Assembly (NCBI RefSeq): GCF_003419895.1
Contig: NZ_QPMM01000004.1
Coordinates: forward strand, 186,001-250,000
DNA length: 64,000 bases
Direction of reading: 5' to 3'
Source of the DNA: Chitinophaga silvatica
Lineage (GTDB): Bacteria > Bacteroidota > Bacteroidia > Chitinophagales > Chitinophagaceae
Position numbers and translations under genes: made by a program. Positions 47,192-56,310 of this stretch are shown in pieces (position 1 is the first letter of the stretch; every line of letters starts with the position of its first letter). The notes below the pieces were generated by a model that saw nothing but the letters and a program-made list of their open reading frames with translations, had not been told where the DNA came from and searched no databases.

Positions 47192-48730
47192 TTATTCGAA
47201 GGTGAATGAAGTTTTACCATTTGATGTTTGGAGTCTGAGTGGCTCACTAACATGACTTTCATTTTGTAAACGATCCAGTGCTGTAACGATATACGTATAT
47301 GTTTTGCCTTTAACATAGGTAGGGTCCTTAAACATAGGATCATCTCCCTGGGTCTGAATACTAACAATTTTCGTTGGGTCGCTTACGTTAATTGGTTCAT
47401 TGTTTTCGAAACGGTAAAGCACATACTGTTTAGTACGGCCAGTGGTATCGCCATCCGCCCAGTGAACTTCCAACCCACCGGGTCTCTCAAAAGCATCTAC
47501 AAAATACGGAGCCTCCGGCATTTCATTAGGGAGCCATGGCATAATGGGTCTTAGTGCCGGATACTTGTAAAGCCGGTTTCTGAGAGCATCTTCAATACCA
47601 GCCGGATTTCCCTTGAATGAACTTGCACTGTAGAAGATATTTCCCTGAATAGTATTCAGTGTTCTGGATTCTTCCACCTGAATGGGTATTTCGTTAGGGT
47701 TTTTCCAGGCGGCATTACTATTGATCCGATAAACGCCGTGACCAATATAAACGTGTCTGCCATATCCATGTTGAGCCCACCAGTTGAGCAGCACTTCATA
47801 GTCTGCCAGCCTATGTCCTCTTTCCCAATAAAGTTGTGGAGCTACATAATCTATCCATTTATTCTTCAGCCATTTTAAGATATCGGCATAGAGGTCATCG
47901 TAATTTGTTTGTCCGCCTCTGGTATAAGATCCTTCCGGGTCACGGTCTTTATTACGCCAAACGCCGAAAGGGCTGATACCGAATTTTACCCATGGTTTTT
48001 CGGTCTTAATGGCTTTTCCGATCATTTGAATAATAGCATCTACATTCGAGCGGCGCCAATCGTCTTTATTCATTGTTCCACCATACATGCGATAAGAGTA
48101 ATTATCCGGAAACTCTTTGCCAGGAACCCTGTACGGATAGAAATAATCGTCGAAATGAATGGCATCAACATCATAACGTTTTACAACATCGGCAACAATA
48201 GAAGTAACATATTCTCTTGCTTCCGGTAATCCCGGATCAAAATATTTGCGGTTGTCGTAAGTCACAAACCATTGTGGACGGAGCCGGGTAATATGATTGG
48301 CAGCAACACTGCTTCTACTAACATTAAAGACTGCACGATAAGGATTAAACCAGGCATGAAACTCCATTCCTCTTTTATGAGTTTCCTCAATCATGAATTC
48401 CAGCGGATCGTAATAAGGAAAAGGCGGTTGGCCCTGAGTACCGGTAAGGTATTCAGACCAGGGTTCGAATGGAGAAGCATAAAAAGCGTCGGTAACAGGG
48501 CGAATCTGAACTACAACAGCGTTCATACCATTACGCTGATGCTGGTTCAGTAATGCGATGAACTCCTGTTTTTGTTGTTCTGAACTTAATCCCCTTCGGG
48601 ATGGCCAGTCAATATTTTCTACTGTAGCGACCCATACTGCCCTGAGTTCTCTTTTAGGGGGTAATTGAGCCAGGGCATGCTGCATCATTAATATACATAA
48701 AACAGCACTTGCTAAAAATTGCTTCAACAT
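47192..48730 (-). CDS. GHL10 (DUF187) glycoside-hydrolase-like protein
   Basis: A secreted TIM-barrel protein of 512 residues from ATG 48730, giving signal peptide MLKQFLASAVLCILMMQHALA. Typical GHL10/YngK features are LRAVWVATVENIDWPSRRGL, MNAVVVQIRPVTDAFYASPFEPWS, FHAWFNPYRA, DAIHFDDYFYPYRVPG and YVAPQLYWERG. A C-terminal fibronectin type III-like domain (about 405-510) contains LEVHWADGDTTGRTKQYVLYRF. The family acts on peptidoglycan or related glycans in some members; the substrate here is unknown. It is followed by the MscS gene upstream on the same strand, 72 bases away. Confidence 0.9.
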   Translation of the reverse strand: MLKQFLASAVLCILMMQHALAQLPPKRELRAVWVATVENIDWPSRRGLSSEQQKQEFIALLNQHQRNGMNAVVVQIRPVTDAFYASPFEPWSEYLTGTQGQPPFPYYDPLEFMIEETHKRGMEFHAWFNPYRAVFNVSRSSVAANHITRLRPQWFVTYDNRKYFDPGLPEAREYVTSIVADVVKRYDVDAIHFDDYFYPYRVPGKEFPDNYSYRMYGGTMNKDDWRRSNVDAIIQMIGKAIKTEKPWVKFGISPFGVWRNKDRDPEGSYTRGGQTNYDDLYADILKWLKNKWIDYVAPQLYWERGHRLADYEVLLNWWAQHGYGRHVYIGHGVYRINSNAAWKNPNEIPIQVEESRTLNTIQGNIFYSASSFKGNPAGIEDALRNRLYKYPALRPIMPWLPNEMPEAPYFVDAFERPGGLEVHWADGDTTGRTKQYVLYRFENNEPINVSDPTKIVSIQTQGDDPMFKDPTYVKGKTYTYIVTALDRLQNESHVSEPLRLQTSNGKTSFTFE

Positions 48731-48802
48731 CAGCCAAACATTTATCCTTGAGAATGCGAAAATAGCAAAAAGACGTACTATCACCTTATAATAATATGAT
48801 AA

Positions 48803-50662
48803 TCATTCCTTTTTCACATCTACTCTAAATGCAGGAGCCTGATAGTTTTCGGGTAAAAACCCGGGAGGCACCGTGCTGGTATTGCCATCCCGCTGCGCCA
48901 TAAAGTGAGGCGACATGATTTCTATACCTGCTTCATTAAAAGCATCCTGAATATGTTGATGAAGGTTTGATTGTATAGAGGCTATTTTATGAGAATCATC
49001 AGTATAAACATTTATTTCATAGGCAACAGAAAAATCCTGAAACTCTTTCTGCAAAACAAATGGCGCCCGGTCTTTCAGAACACCTTCGGTTTTTAGAGCC
49101 GCCTGAATCAATAAATCATGTACTTTAGGCCAGGGCACCTCGTAACCAATAGTTATATTGGTGTGGAGAATTAATCCTAAATCCTTACTGGAAGTGGTGA
49201 AATTGATGGTATGCCCGTTTAGGATGCTGGCATTGGGTACTGTAATTTCTTCATTCTTTATAGTACGTAACCTGGTTACCAATAAGTTCTTTTCAATGAC
49301 ATCTCCTGTTATATCCCCTATTTTCACTCTATCCCCAATTTTAAATGGGCGCATGTATGTGATTACAAAACCAGCTACTATATTGGAAATGGCGGAAGAA
49401 GAACCAAGTGAAAAAAGAATACCAAGAAAAACAGATACTCCCTGGAATATTTTAGAATCTGAGCCAGGCAAATAGGGAAAGATTACAATAAACATAAAGG
49501 CATATAGCAGGAATTTAATTCCGCTACTGGTAGGTTTTGCCCAGTCGGGATAAAATCCTTTAATAGTCAGATTGCCTTTAGAGATTTCATCGGCCAGGTA
49601 ATTGATTAGTTTGGCCAGGTAATGAGTAATAAGATAGATAACTGCAATCGTGAGCAGTTTGGGTAAATAATTAAGAAAGGCAGAGAATATTCTTTTAATT
49701 GGAGAAAGCGTCCAATCTATTAAGGAGTCGGCAATTCCCCGGGTCCATGGAAAAATGCCAAATACAAAGGGCAGGGTCAGATATAAGACAAATAGGATTA
49801 CTACTACCTTGGCTACACGAAGAAAATTATAAATTATTTTCACCTGTCTTTTCTGGTTCAGCAGGGCATAGTCTTTTACTTTAAGCCCCTTGAAATATTT
49901 ATCTTTTTCTTTCAGTACCAGCAGATATAATCTTCTGAATAGCCGGTTGATTCCGAAAATGGCGAGTGAGAAAATAACGATGATTAATAACAGCCATCCT
50001 ATTCTGATCAGAAGATTTTTGAGGCTGTTTTCGTCTTTGTTTTGTTGAATTGCTTTTTTGACCGATGAGATGTAGTTATTAGCAATAGTAATTTGATCTT
50101 TATTCAGCCAAAGAGCATCATCTTCAGTTATAGTGAATAATACGAGATCTGAATAAGTAACATCTACATTATTTTCATTAGGTGTAATTTTAATTGAATC
50201 AGGCGAAAAGAACGGATCATTAGCTAGTTGCTGCATTTTACGATTGATATTGGCAGCTCTGTCTTTAGGTTGAAGAGGTCCTAATTTATTATATATATAA
50301 AAAATGGTATCTCTGAAAGGAACAACAGGGAAGCCGGGATTTGTACCTTTGAGTGCATTTATTTTGTCTAATCGTGCTGCTTTTTGGATGGAATCAGCTT
50401 GTTCAAACTCAATAATTCTTTTAACCAATTCCCTTCTTTTACTTTCGTTCTGACTACTAATCAGCAGCAATTGGTTTTCCAGGTTTTGTTTTTGTGAGGC
50501 ATCTGCCTTGAGAAGTGAATCGTTTTCTCGTAACAATCTGGTTGTAAGGGCCAGCCGGGATTCCGACAGGGAGTCGCGAAGTACTTGTCCGGTATCTTGC
50601 TGTGAATAGCCATGAAATGGGGTAATAGCCAGTATGGCTAATAGGGTAAAAACAAATCTCAT
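48803..50662 (-). CDS. MscS-family mechanosensitive channel
   Basis: A membrane protein of 619 residues. A signal peptide MRFVFTLLAILAITPFHGYS is followed by a periplasmic coiled-coil region (about residues 30-215) rich in Q, N, E and K. Four or more membrane segments lie between about 218 and 440. The last, pore-lining helix and the cytoplasmic MscS domain contain LGSSSAISNIVAGFVITYMRPFKIGDRVKIGDITGDV (in two motifs) and VPNASILNGHTINFT. The channel would release solutes under hypo-osmotic stress. The extended periplasmic domain recalls MscK or YbiO more than short MscS. Confidence 0.92.
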   Translation of the reverse strand: MRFVFTLLAILAITPFHGYSQQDTGQVLRDSLSESRLALTTRLLRENDSLLKADASQKQNLENQLLLISSQNESKRRELVKRIIEFEQADSIQKAARLDKINALKGTNPGFPVVPFRDTIFYIYNKLGPLQPKDRAANINRKMQQLANDPFFSPDSIKITPNENNVDVTYSDLVLFTITEDDALWLNKDQITIANNYISSVKKAIQQNKDENSLKNLLIRIGWLLLIIVIFSLAIFGINRLFRRLYLLVLKEKDKYFKGLKVKDYALLNQKRQVKIIYNFLRVAKVVVILFVLYLTLPFVFGIFPWTRGIADSLIDWTLSPIKRIFSAFLNYLPKLLTIAVIYLITHYLAKLINYLADEISKGNLTIKGFYPDWAKPTSSGIKFLLYAFMFIVIFPYLPGSDSKIFQGVSVFLGILFSLGSSSAISNIVAGFVITYMRPFKIGDRVKIGDITGDVIEKNLLVTRLRTIKNEEITVPNASILNGHTINFTTSSKDLGLILHTNITIGYEVPWPKVHDLLIQAALKTEGVLKDRAPFVLQKEFQDFSVAYEINVYTDDSHKIASIQSNLHQHIQDAFNEAGIEIMSPHFMAQRDGNTSTVPPGFLPENYQAPAFRVDVKKE

Positions 50663-50721
50663 TCCCGAAGCTTTGATAAAAGTTACGGAAATTTCTGCTA
50701 GCTAAAACGAAGGACCCCCTA

Positions 50722-51174
50722 CTAAATTTTCCGTTTAGTGTATTGACTATAATCAGGAAGTATGGTTTCGTATTCCTGGTTCATGAGTGGAGAGGTGACG
50801 AGAAAATCTGCAGAAGCTCTGTTACTGGCCATAGGAATATTCCATACCACACCTAATCTGAGCAGGGCTTTAATATCCGGGTCATGAGGTAAAGCTTCCA
50901 TAGGGTCCCAGAAGAAAATGATTAGATCCAGTCCTCCGGTGGCTACGAGGGCACCGATTTGCTGATCGCCGCCAAGAGGGCCACTGAGAAGTTTCCGCAC
51001 CGGAATATCGAGGGCCTGTTCTACCAATTGGCCGGTAGTACCGGTTCCATAGAGTTCATGTCTGCTCAGCACTGCTCTATTGTAGGTTGCCCATTCGATA
51101 AGTTCGGCCTTTTTATGGTCGTGAGCAATCAAGGCTATTCTCTTTCGTGCGTGAATGATCTTTTTTTGTTGCAT
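50722..51174 (-). CDS. mgsA: methylglyoxal synthase
   Basis: A cytoplasmic enzyme of 150 residues converting dihydroxyacetone phosphate to methylglyoxal and phosphate. Start ATG 51174; a 30-codon upstream extension is open but has no family counterpart. Catalytic and binding residues are visible: IALIAHDHKK near residue 13, GTGTTGQLV near 43, SGPLGGDQQIGA with the catalytic aspartate near 66, FFWDPM, PHDPD and NIPMASNRASADF. Length is usual. It is a single gene with no glycolytic neighbours. Confidence 0.95.
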   Translation of the reverse strand: MQQKKIIHARKRIALIAHDHKKAELIEWATYNRAVLSRHELYGTGTTGQLVEQALDIPVRKLLSGPLGGDQQIGALVATGGLDLIIFFWDPMEALPHDPDIKALLRLGVVWNIPMASNRASADFLVTSPLMNQEYETILPDYSQYTKRKI

Positions 51175-51372
51175 ATCGATACAAAAGTAATAAGAGAGTA
51201 ACAATAAATGAATCTGAATAAAATTAATATTTTGATTTTGGGCAGGGAATCGGGAGATACTCAAGGCATTGTGAATTAATTGTATATGATGTTATCAAAA
51301 CTACCAATAGGGAGATTGTTAAATTCAATATGCCAAGGGTATAAACAGGCTAAAAATCTGCTCACAAAGTGT

Positions 51373-51380
51373 TACCTTTG
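51373..51380 (+). promoter_or_regulatory. candidate -7 element of the Nfu gene promoter
   Basis: TACCTTTG, an exact TAnnTTTG, 20 bases before the ATG. No clear -33 element. Confidence 0.5.
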
Positions 51381-51400
51381 CGTTATAAATCAATATAAAA

Positions 51401-51997
51401 ATGATTAAGACAGGCAACCCAATTATCAGCATATATACAGAAATGACGCCAAACCCGGAAACGATGAAGTTTGTGGCAAACAAACTGTTATATCCTGGTA
51501 AGAGCATCGATTTCCCTGATGAAGCCAGCGCTAAGCCATCTCCATTAGCAATGGAGCTGTTTAGTTTCCCGTTTATTAAGGGGGTGTTCATTATGGCCAA
51601 CTTTATCACTTTAACAAAAACCAGTGAAACTGATTGGAATGATATTATTCCAACTGTTAAAGCATTCCTGAAAGAATACCTGGAAGATACACGTCCTATC
51701 ATCAATGAAGATGAAGTAGTAGTTACTAAATCTACTGCCAGCAATGAAGTGAGTGCAGATGATACAGATGTAGTTAAGAGAATTAAAGAGTTACTGGAAA
51801 ACTATGTTAAACCAGCTGTTGAAATGGATGGCGGAGCTATTCAGTTCAAAGATTACGACAGTGGTACAGTAACCTTAATGTTACAGGGTTCATGCTCAGG
51901 CTGTCCTTCTTCTATGATCACTTTGAAAGCAGGTATTGAAGGTATGATGAAACGTATGATACCTGAAGTGAAAGAAGTAGTGGCAGAAGCGGAATAA
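51401..51997 (+). CDS. nfu: Nfu-type iron-sulfur cluster carrier
   Basis: A protein of 198 residues that carries and donates [4Fe-4S] clusters to target enzymes. The N-terminal Nfu_N domain (about residues 8-95) begins IYTEMTPNPETMKFVANK. The C-terminal NifU-like domain (about 118-195) has VKPAVEMDGGAIQFKDYDSG and the cluster cysteines in QGSCSGCPSSMITLKAGIE. Both domains and the CxxC are intact. It is monocistronic with a terminator. Clients in this window include nadA and gltB/gltD products, which need Fe-S clusters. Confidence 0.94.
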   Translation: MIKTGNPIISIYTEMTPNPETMKFVANKLLYPGKSIDFPDEASAKPSPLAMELFSFPFIKGVFIMANFITLTKTSETDWNDIIPTVKAFLKEYLEDTRPIINEDEVVVTKSTASNEVSADDTDVVKRIKELLENYVKPAVEMDGGAIQFKDYDSGTVTLMLQGSCSGCPSSMITLKAGIEGMMKRMIPEVKEVVAEAE

Positions 51998-52028
51998 GCC
52001 ATAGTTGAGTGAATGATAGTGTTAAATG

Positions 52029-52059
52029 AAAGCGCAGTCTATGACTGTGCTTTTCTTTT
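52029..52059 (+). terminator. terminator of the nfu gene
   Basis: 11-bp stem AAAGCGCAGTC / GACTGTGCTTT with one G-T pair and a 3-base loop, then TTCTTTT. Confidence 0.9.
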
Positions 52060-52088
52060 GACAGACCATCGAATTTTTATTTTTTAAC

Positions 52089-52709
52089 ATGAACGATTTC
52101 CTTCAACAGCTACAGAAAGGACTACACGATATGACTTATTGGGAAGTCACCGCTGTTGTATTTGCTGTTTTATCGGTTATTTGCCAAAAGAAGAATAATA
52201 TCCTCGTTTACCCGACAGGGTTAGTAAGTACCGGTATTTATGTTTATCTGCTATCCAGAGACCATTTTAAATTATATGCGGATGCTACCCTAAATGCTTA
52301 TTACTTTGTGATGAGTGTGTATGGATGGGCATTCTGGGCCAGAAAAGGGGCGTCTGGCGATGTAGTTCCGATAACCAGGAGCAATCCCCGGGAATTAGGT
52401 ACTGCCTCCTTTATAGCCCTTATTGGCTGGTTTATCTTCCACTATTTACTTACCCATTTCTCCGACTCCAATGTACCGGTAATGGATGCATTTGTTTCGG
52501 CCACCGCCTGCGCCGGAATGTGGCTGCTGGCAAAACGTAAACTCGAGAACTGGATCTTTCTGAATATCTCCAACCTCGCTGCCATCCCACTGCTTTTTTC
52601 TAAAACCTTATACCCAACGGCTTTATTAACGATCTTTTTGTTTATCATCGCCATTTTTGGATACATTAGCTGGCGGAAAGAAGTGCTGCAAAGAGAAATC
52701 ACTCAATAA
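52089..52709 (+). CDS. pnuC: nicotinamide riboside transporter PnuC
   Basis: An inner-membrane transporter of 206 residues with six or seven membrane helices. Family marks are WEVTAVVFAVLSVICQKKNNILVYPTGLVSTGIYVYLL in two helices near the N-terminus (about 18-60), the YYFVMSVYGWAFWARKG helix at about 80-98, and NWIFLNISNLAAIPLLFSKTLYPTALL near 155-182. It takes up nicotinamide riboside, trapped by phosphorylation. The stop overlaps the start of the NadR-like kinase (TAATG), a tight coupling that supports the function. Confidence 0.93.
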   Translation: MNDFLQQLQKGLHDMTYWEVTAVVFAVLSVICQKKNNILVYPTGLVSTGIYVYLLSRDHFKLYADATLNAYYFVMSVYGWAFWARKGASGDVVPITRSNPRELGTASFIALIGWFIFHYLLTHFSDSNVPVMDAFVSATACAGMWLLAKRKLENWIFLNISNLAAIPLLFSKTLYPTALLTIFLFIIAIFGYISWRKEVLQREITQ

Positions 52710-53233
52710 TGAAGAAAGTAGTTGTAATAGGGCCCGAATCTACCGGGAAAAGTACGCTTAGTGAAAAACTGGCGAATGACTTCCATACCGTATGGACGCC
52801 CGAATATGCACGTGAATATATAGAGCAGCTAAACAGACCATACGAGCAAAGCGATTTGCTGGCCATTGCACTCGGACAAACAGAACTGGAGCAACAACAA
52901 ATGGCAAAGGCAAATAAAGTACTGATTTGTGATACCGATCTCTATGTAGTTAAAGTATGGAGTGAACATAAGTATGGCGATTGTGATGCCCGTATCCTGG
53001 ATGCCATTTCAAAACAATCCTGCGACCTTTATTTGCTTACCTATATTGATTTGCCCTGGGAAGAAGACCCGCAACGGGAATATCCGGACCCTGAAATGAG
53101 GAATTATTTCTATCAGATTTACCGTGATATAGTTATGCAAAGTGGCACACCCTGGGTTGAAATAAAAGGCACCTACGCCGAGCGTGAATCTACCGCCAAA
53201 GCCGCAGTCAATCAATTATTTACTGGTTATTAA
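52709..53233 (+). CDS. NadR-like nicotinamide riboside kinase
   Basis: A P-loop kinase of 174 residues matching the C-terminal kinase domain of NadR. Walker A GPESTGKST is at residues 8-16, followed by VWTPEYAREYIEQL, CDTDLYVVKVWSEHKYG and TYIDLPWEEDPQREYPD. It would phosphorylate nicotinamide riboside to NMN and trap it after PnuC import. The N-terminal helix-turn-helix and NMN adenylyltransferase domains of enterobacterial NadR are absent, so this is the kinase alone. Its ATG shares a base with the pnuC stop. Its 3' end overlaps the convergent mtgA by 18 bases. Confidence 0.92.
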   Translation: MKKVVVIGPESTGKSTLSEKLANDFHTVWTPEYAREYIEQLNRPYEQSDLLAIALGQTELEQQQMAKANKVLICDTDLYVVKVWSEHKYGDCDARILDAISKQSCDLYLLTYIDLPWEEDPQREYPDPEMRNYFYQIYRDIVMQSGTPWVEIKGTYAERESTAKAAVNQLFTGY

Positions 53234-53929
53234 TTCTGCAATATCCGGGTCCGGTGCCAGATTCCTCATTTGTATAAGGATCTTATGCTGCCGGTATACT
53301 GTAATTCTTGCTGGTGGTACAATCGTATATTTGATAGGGTTAGGAAGACAAGCCGCTATCATAGCAGCTTCTTCTCTGTTCAGACTGGCGGCGTTTTTAT
53401 GAAAATAGTTTTGAGCAGCAGCTTCAACACCAAATATTCCCTCTCCCATTTCAGCAACATTCAGATAAACTTCCAGGATACGTTGTTTACCCCAGATCTT
53501 CTCAATCATAAAAGTAAAGTATACTTCCAGGCCTTTTCTAAACCAACTCCTGCCCTGCCATAAAAATACATTTTTTGCAACCTGCTGACTGATAGTGCTG
53601 GCTCCCTTTATTTTCTTGTTTTTCTGGTTGTGCTTCATTGCCTTTTCGATCGATTTAAAATCGAATCCGTTGTGATCAGTAAACAACTGATCTTCACTGG
53701 CAATAACGGCTAGCTTTGCATGTTGTGAGATTTGGTCGTAATTGACCCAGGACTTTTGAAGTTTCTTATCTGTTCCCCAAAGGCTGAACCAACTGCTTAT
53801 TTGCGTAATTGTAATAGGCGGATTTACCCACTTTAAGATAATGATATATACAAATTGGGCGAGAATCAGGACTAGTAAAATTCGCTTTAATCTTCTCCAC
53901 GTTCTTGGTACAATACCTTTTAATTCCAT
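53216..53929 (-). CDS. mtgA: monofunctional peptidoglycan glycosyltransferase
   Basis: A GT51 transglycosylase of 237 residues that polymerises lipid II into glycan strands in the periplasm. One N-terminal membrane segment (about residues 14-35) anchors it. The active-site glutamate lies in VIASEDQLFTDHNGFD near residue 76, with KGASTISQQVAKNVFLW and RKGLEVYFTFMIEKIWGKQRILEVYLN following. No transpeptidase domain is present. Its end overlaps the NadR-like gene by 18 bases. Confidence 0.95.
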   Translation of the reverse strand: MELKGIVPRTWRRLKRILLVLILAQFVYIIILKWVNPPITITQISSWFSLWGTDKKLQKSWVNYDQISQHAKLAVIASEDQLFTDHNGFDFKSIEKAMKHNQKNKKIKGASTISQQVAKNVFLWQGRSWFRKGLEVYFTFMIEKIWGKQRILEVYLNVAEMGEGIFGVEAAAQNYFHKNAASLNREEAAMIAACLPNPIKYTIVPPARITVYRQHKILIQMRNLAPDPDIAELITSK

Positions 53930-54021
53930 CGTGCAGGTTTAGAAAATCGGGCCGAAAGTAATTTAAAAACATGAAACGTAGTCAGCAATCCGACAAAAAA
54001 ACATTTGTGTAACTTTAAGGT

Positions 54022-54639
54022 ATGTTGTTACACGTACATCCAGATAATCCGAATGCCCGTAATATTAAGATCATTGTTGAATGTTTGCAGGCCGGAGGTA
54101 TTATTATTTATCCAACCGATACTGTTTATGCATTGGGCTGCGATATTACACAGCCAAAAGCAATAGACAAACTGGCAAGATTAAAGCATATAGATCCGAA
54201 AAAAGCGAATTTTTCATTTATTTGTTATGATCTGAGTCACCTTTCTGATTATGCAAAAAGTGTGGATACTCCAATTTTCAGGATGTTGAAAAAAGCTTTA
54301 CCCGGGCCATATACCTTCATTCTGCCTGCCAGCAGAATGGTACCCCGAATGTTGAAAACGAAGAAAGATACAGTGGGTATTCGTGTGCCGGATAATCTGA
54401 TTTGCAGAACCATCGTAAAAGAACTTGGAAATCCTATTATGAGTACTACCCTGCCAATCGAAGATTATGTTGAAGAATATACAGATCCTGAAATCATCTA
54501 CGAAAAGTTTGGAAATCAGGTAGATATAGTTGTAGATGGAGGACCAGGGGGAGTGGAATTTTCAACAGTTGTTGATTGTACCGGACCGGAACCTGAACTG
54601 ATCAGGGAGGGAATCGGTAGTTTTGAAGCTATTACATAA
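54022..54639 (+). CDS. TsaC/YciO-family threonylcarbamoyl-AMP synthase
   Basis: A protein of 205 residues with the YrdC fold, which makes threonylcarbamoyl-AMP for the t6A modification of ANN-decoding tRNAs. GGIIIYPTDTVYALGCDI (about residues 25-42), RLKHIDPKKANFSFIC, LPGPYTFILPAS and VGIRVPDN are the conserved blocks, and KxR-type substrate residues lie within. The length fits TsaC/YciO and lacks the Sua5 C-terminal domain. YciO-type paralogues have weaker or different activity and cannot be separated here. A small secreted-protein gene begins 5 bases after its stop. Confidence 0.9.
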   Translation: MLLHVHPDNPNARNIKIIVECLQAGGIIIYPTDTVYALGCDITQPKAIDKLARLKHIDPKKANFSFICYDLSHLSDYAKSVDTPIFRMLKKALPGPYTFILPASRMVPRMLKTKKDTVGIRVPDNLICRTIVKELGNPIMSTTLPIEDYVEEYTDPEIIYEKFGNQVDIVVDGGPGGVEFSTVVDCTGPEPELIREGIGSFEAIT

Positions 54640-54644
54640 GTTAA

Positions 54645-54932
54645 ATGAAAAGAGGATTTGTTATAATATTGATGTTAATGGGGATGAAAATCTCTGCTCA
54701 GTCCTTTACCCTTAAACCGGTAAAACTACTGCCTGTACCTGTTATCAAATCTTCTAAGCAACCAGTTAAAACTTCTTTTCCAATAAATCCCCTAGCCGCT
54801 AATTCGGTTTACAAACAAGAGTTTGGGTTCTTCTGTAAGCAGGAATGGAACTGGCAGAAAAACACCGGACTTCCTATAAAATTACGCCTGGGAAATTATG
54901 ATTACACACAGAAACAAGAAGGAAAACAATAA
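54645..54932 (+). CDS. small secreted protein of unknown function
   Basis: A protein of 95 residues with signal peptide MKRGFVIILMLMGMKISAQ. The mature part is basic and proline-rich (LKPVKLLPVPVIKSSKQPVKTSFPINP), then EFGFFCKQEWNWQKNTGLPIKLRLGNYDYTQKQEGKQ with one cysteine. I do not know a family. It is 5 bases behind the TsaC-like gene, so probably in one transcript ended by the terminator at 55012. Confidence 0.75.
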   Translation: MKRGFVIILMLMGMKISAQSFTLKPVKLLPVPVIKSSKQPVKTSFPINPLAANSVYKQEFGFFCKQEWNWQKNTGLPIKLRLGNYDYTQKQEGKQ

Positions 54933-54978
54933 TTAGTATTGAGTTTTATACAAATTACTTGACTTGATCAATTAATTA

Positions 54979-54997
54979 TATTTGACAAAGTCAAATA
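54979..54997. repeat. short perfect dyad TATTTGAC-AAA-GTCAAATA
   Basis: 8-bp arms around 3 bases, between the small secreted protein and the terminator. It could be a weak stem or a protein-binding site; nothing else supports a role. Confidence 0.4.
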
Positions 54998-55011
54998 ATC
55001 TTATTTAAGCT

Positions 55012-55052
55012 AAAAAAGCAGAATTCTACAAGGTAGAGTTCTGCTTTTTTTT
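55012..55052. terminator. bidirectional terminator
   Basis: 18-bp stem beginning AAAAAAGCAGAA and ending TTCTGCTTTTTT with one G-T pair and a 3-base loop. It ends the + strand TsaC-like unit and, 17 bases past its stop, the minus-strand C1 peptidase gene. Confidence 0.93.
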
Positions 55053-55069
55053 ATAAGTTAGGTTGATGC

Positions 55070-56218
55070 TTATATTTTGATGCCCATCTTTTTTGCTAAA
55101 TCAGCAGGGATCGCTTTTTTATTCACCATAATGCTGGTTGTTTTATAAGCGAAGTAAGGAGCAGAAACATAGAAGTATCCCTGACCGAAGTTGGTAGTTC
55201 CCCAAGAGTTTTTAACTCTGAAGTATTTGTTACCGTTCTGATCTTTTACCAATCCAACGATATGCATACCGTGGTCGTCCTGGGTTGAGAAGTTATCGAA
55301 AGCAACCTGGCGAAGTTCAGGAGTGATCGTTTTTTCTTTAACAGGCTCCAGGAAAACATTTTTTCTTTCTTCGGCGCTCATATCTTCCCAGCTTTTATCC
55401 GGAACAACAGCCAGGCCTTCTTTGAAATTGAAGGTTTTTTCACTTACATCTGCAGCCCATGCGATGGTGTAGCCGTTCATGATTGCATTTTCAGCAATAG
55501 CACTGAAGTCGTTCAAGGGAACATTATATACTTTTTCCCAATTCCAGTTATCAGGTACTTCAAGAACGAACTGAGAATAGTAAGGATGGTGTTTAAATGA
55601 AGAGATCAATACATAGTCATCTGCATTTAAGCCCAGTTCTTTTGCAAAAGATTGAGGAGTATATGTTTTACCATTATATTGAAAGCTTTCAGGAGCGTCG
55701 CCCATGTAAGCATTCAGAATGCCATCAACCGCTTTAGTCCAGTTAGGGTTGATCTGGTCCTGAGCATTACCAATTTTAGTAACTACGGTTTCCAGTACAC
55801 CTTCCATTTCGGCGTGGTTATACATTTTATCTTTATTCCCGTCGTAAACGCTTTGAGGAACCATACCATATTCGCGCAGGCATAGTAAGTCGTCCGGGAA
55901 TCCACCACCTTCACCGAAGTTGGCTTTTCCGTGCATGCGTACATAGTTGGCAGCTTTCAACGGGTACATTTTGCGAACAACGAACATTTCGCTTAAGTTC
56001 AGCCCTTTGTATTTGTTGTTGCGGAGTAATTCTGATTCAAAGAAGGAAAGTCCGGAAAAGGACCAGCAGGTGCCGGTACGACCCTGATTTTGTACATCAC
56101 CAGCATCCAGGTTTTTAATTACGGTAAATTGATATTTACTATTTTCCTGATTGGTGCTGGTTTGAGCATAAGCGGCAACACTACCAAAGATGGCCGCGCA
56201 CATCATCCATTTCTTCAT
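55070..56218 (-). CDS. secreted C1-family cysteine peptidase (bleomycin hydrolase-like)
   Basis: A papain-superfamily peptidase of 382 residues of the C1B type, with aminopeptidase C-like layout. Signal peptide MKKWMMCAAIFGSVAAYAQ. The catalytic set is visible: oxyanion glutamine Q45 and cysteine C51 in QNQGRTGTCWSFSG, histidine in DDHGMHIVGL near 316-319, and asparagine N337 in RVKNSWG. In contrast to cytoplasmic BleC/PepC this one is exported. The C-terminal end is LAKKMGIKI. It is monocistronic, with the shared terminator behind it. Confidence 0.92.
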   Translation of the reverse strand: MKKWMMCAAIFGSVAAYAQTSTNQENSKYQFTVIKNLDAGDVQNQGRTGTCWSFSGLSFFESELLRNNKYKGLNLSEMFVVRKMYPLKAANYVRMHGKANFGEGGGFPDDLLCLREYGMVPQSVYDGNKDKMYNHAEMEGVLETVVTKIGNAQDQINPNWTKAVDGILNAYMGDAPESFQYNGKTYTPQSFAKELGLNADDYVLISSFKHHPYYSQFVLEVPDNWNWEKVYNVPLNDFSAIAENAIMNGYTIAWAADVSEKTFNFKEGLAVVPDKSWEDMSAEERKNVFLEPVKEKTITPELRQVAFDNFSTQDDHGMHIVGLVKDQNGNKYFRVKNSWGTTNFGQGYFYVSAPYFAYKTTSIMVNKKAIPADLAKKMGIKI

Positions 56219-56310
56219 ACGTCTGTAATGATTGGTTTTTTAAACAAAGGACCAAATTTACTGAAAGCAGCAGTATTGAGGTGCAAAAAGATGGATGAGT
56301 GGAATATGGG

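Noticed and set aside
54979..54997. Terminator of the small secreted protein gene
   Set aside because: The stem lacks a T run and a much stronger bidirectional terminator follows 15 bases later.
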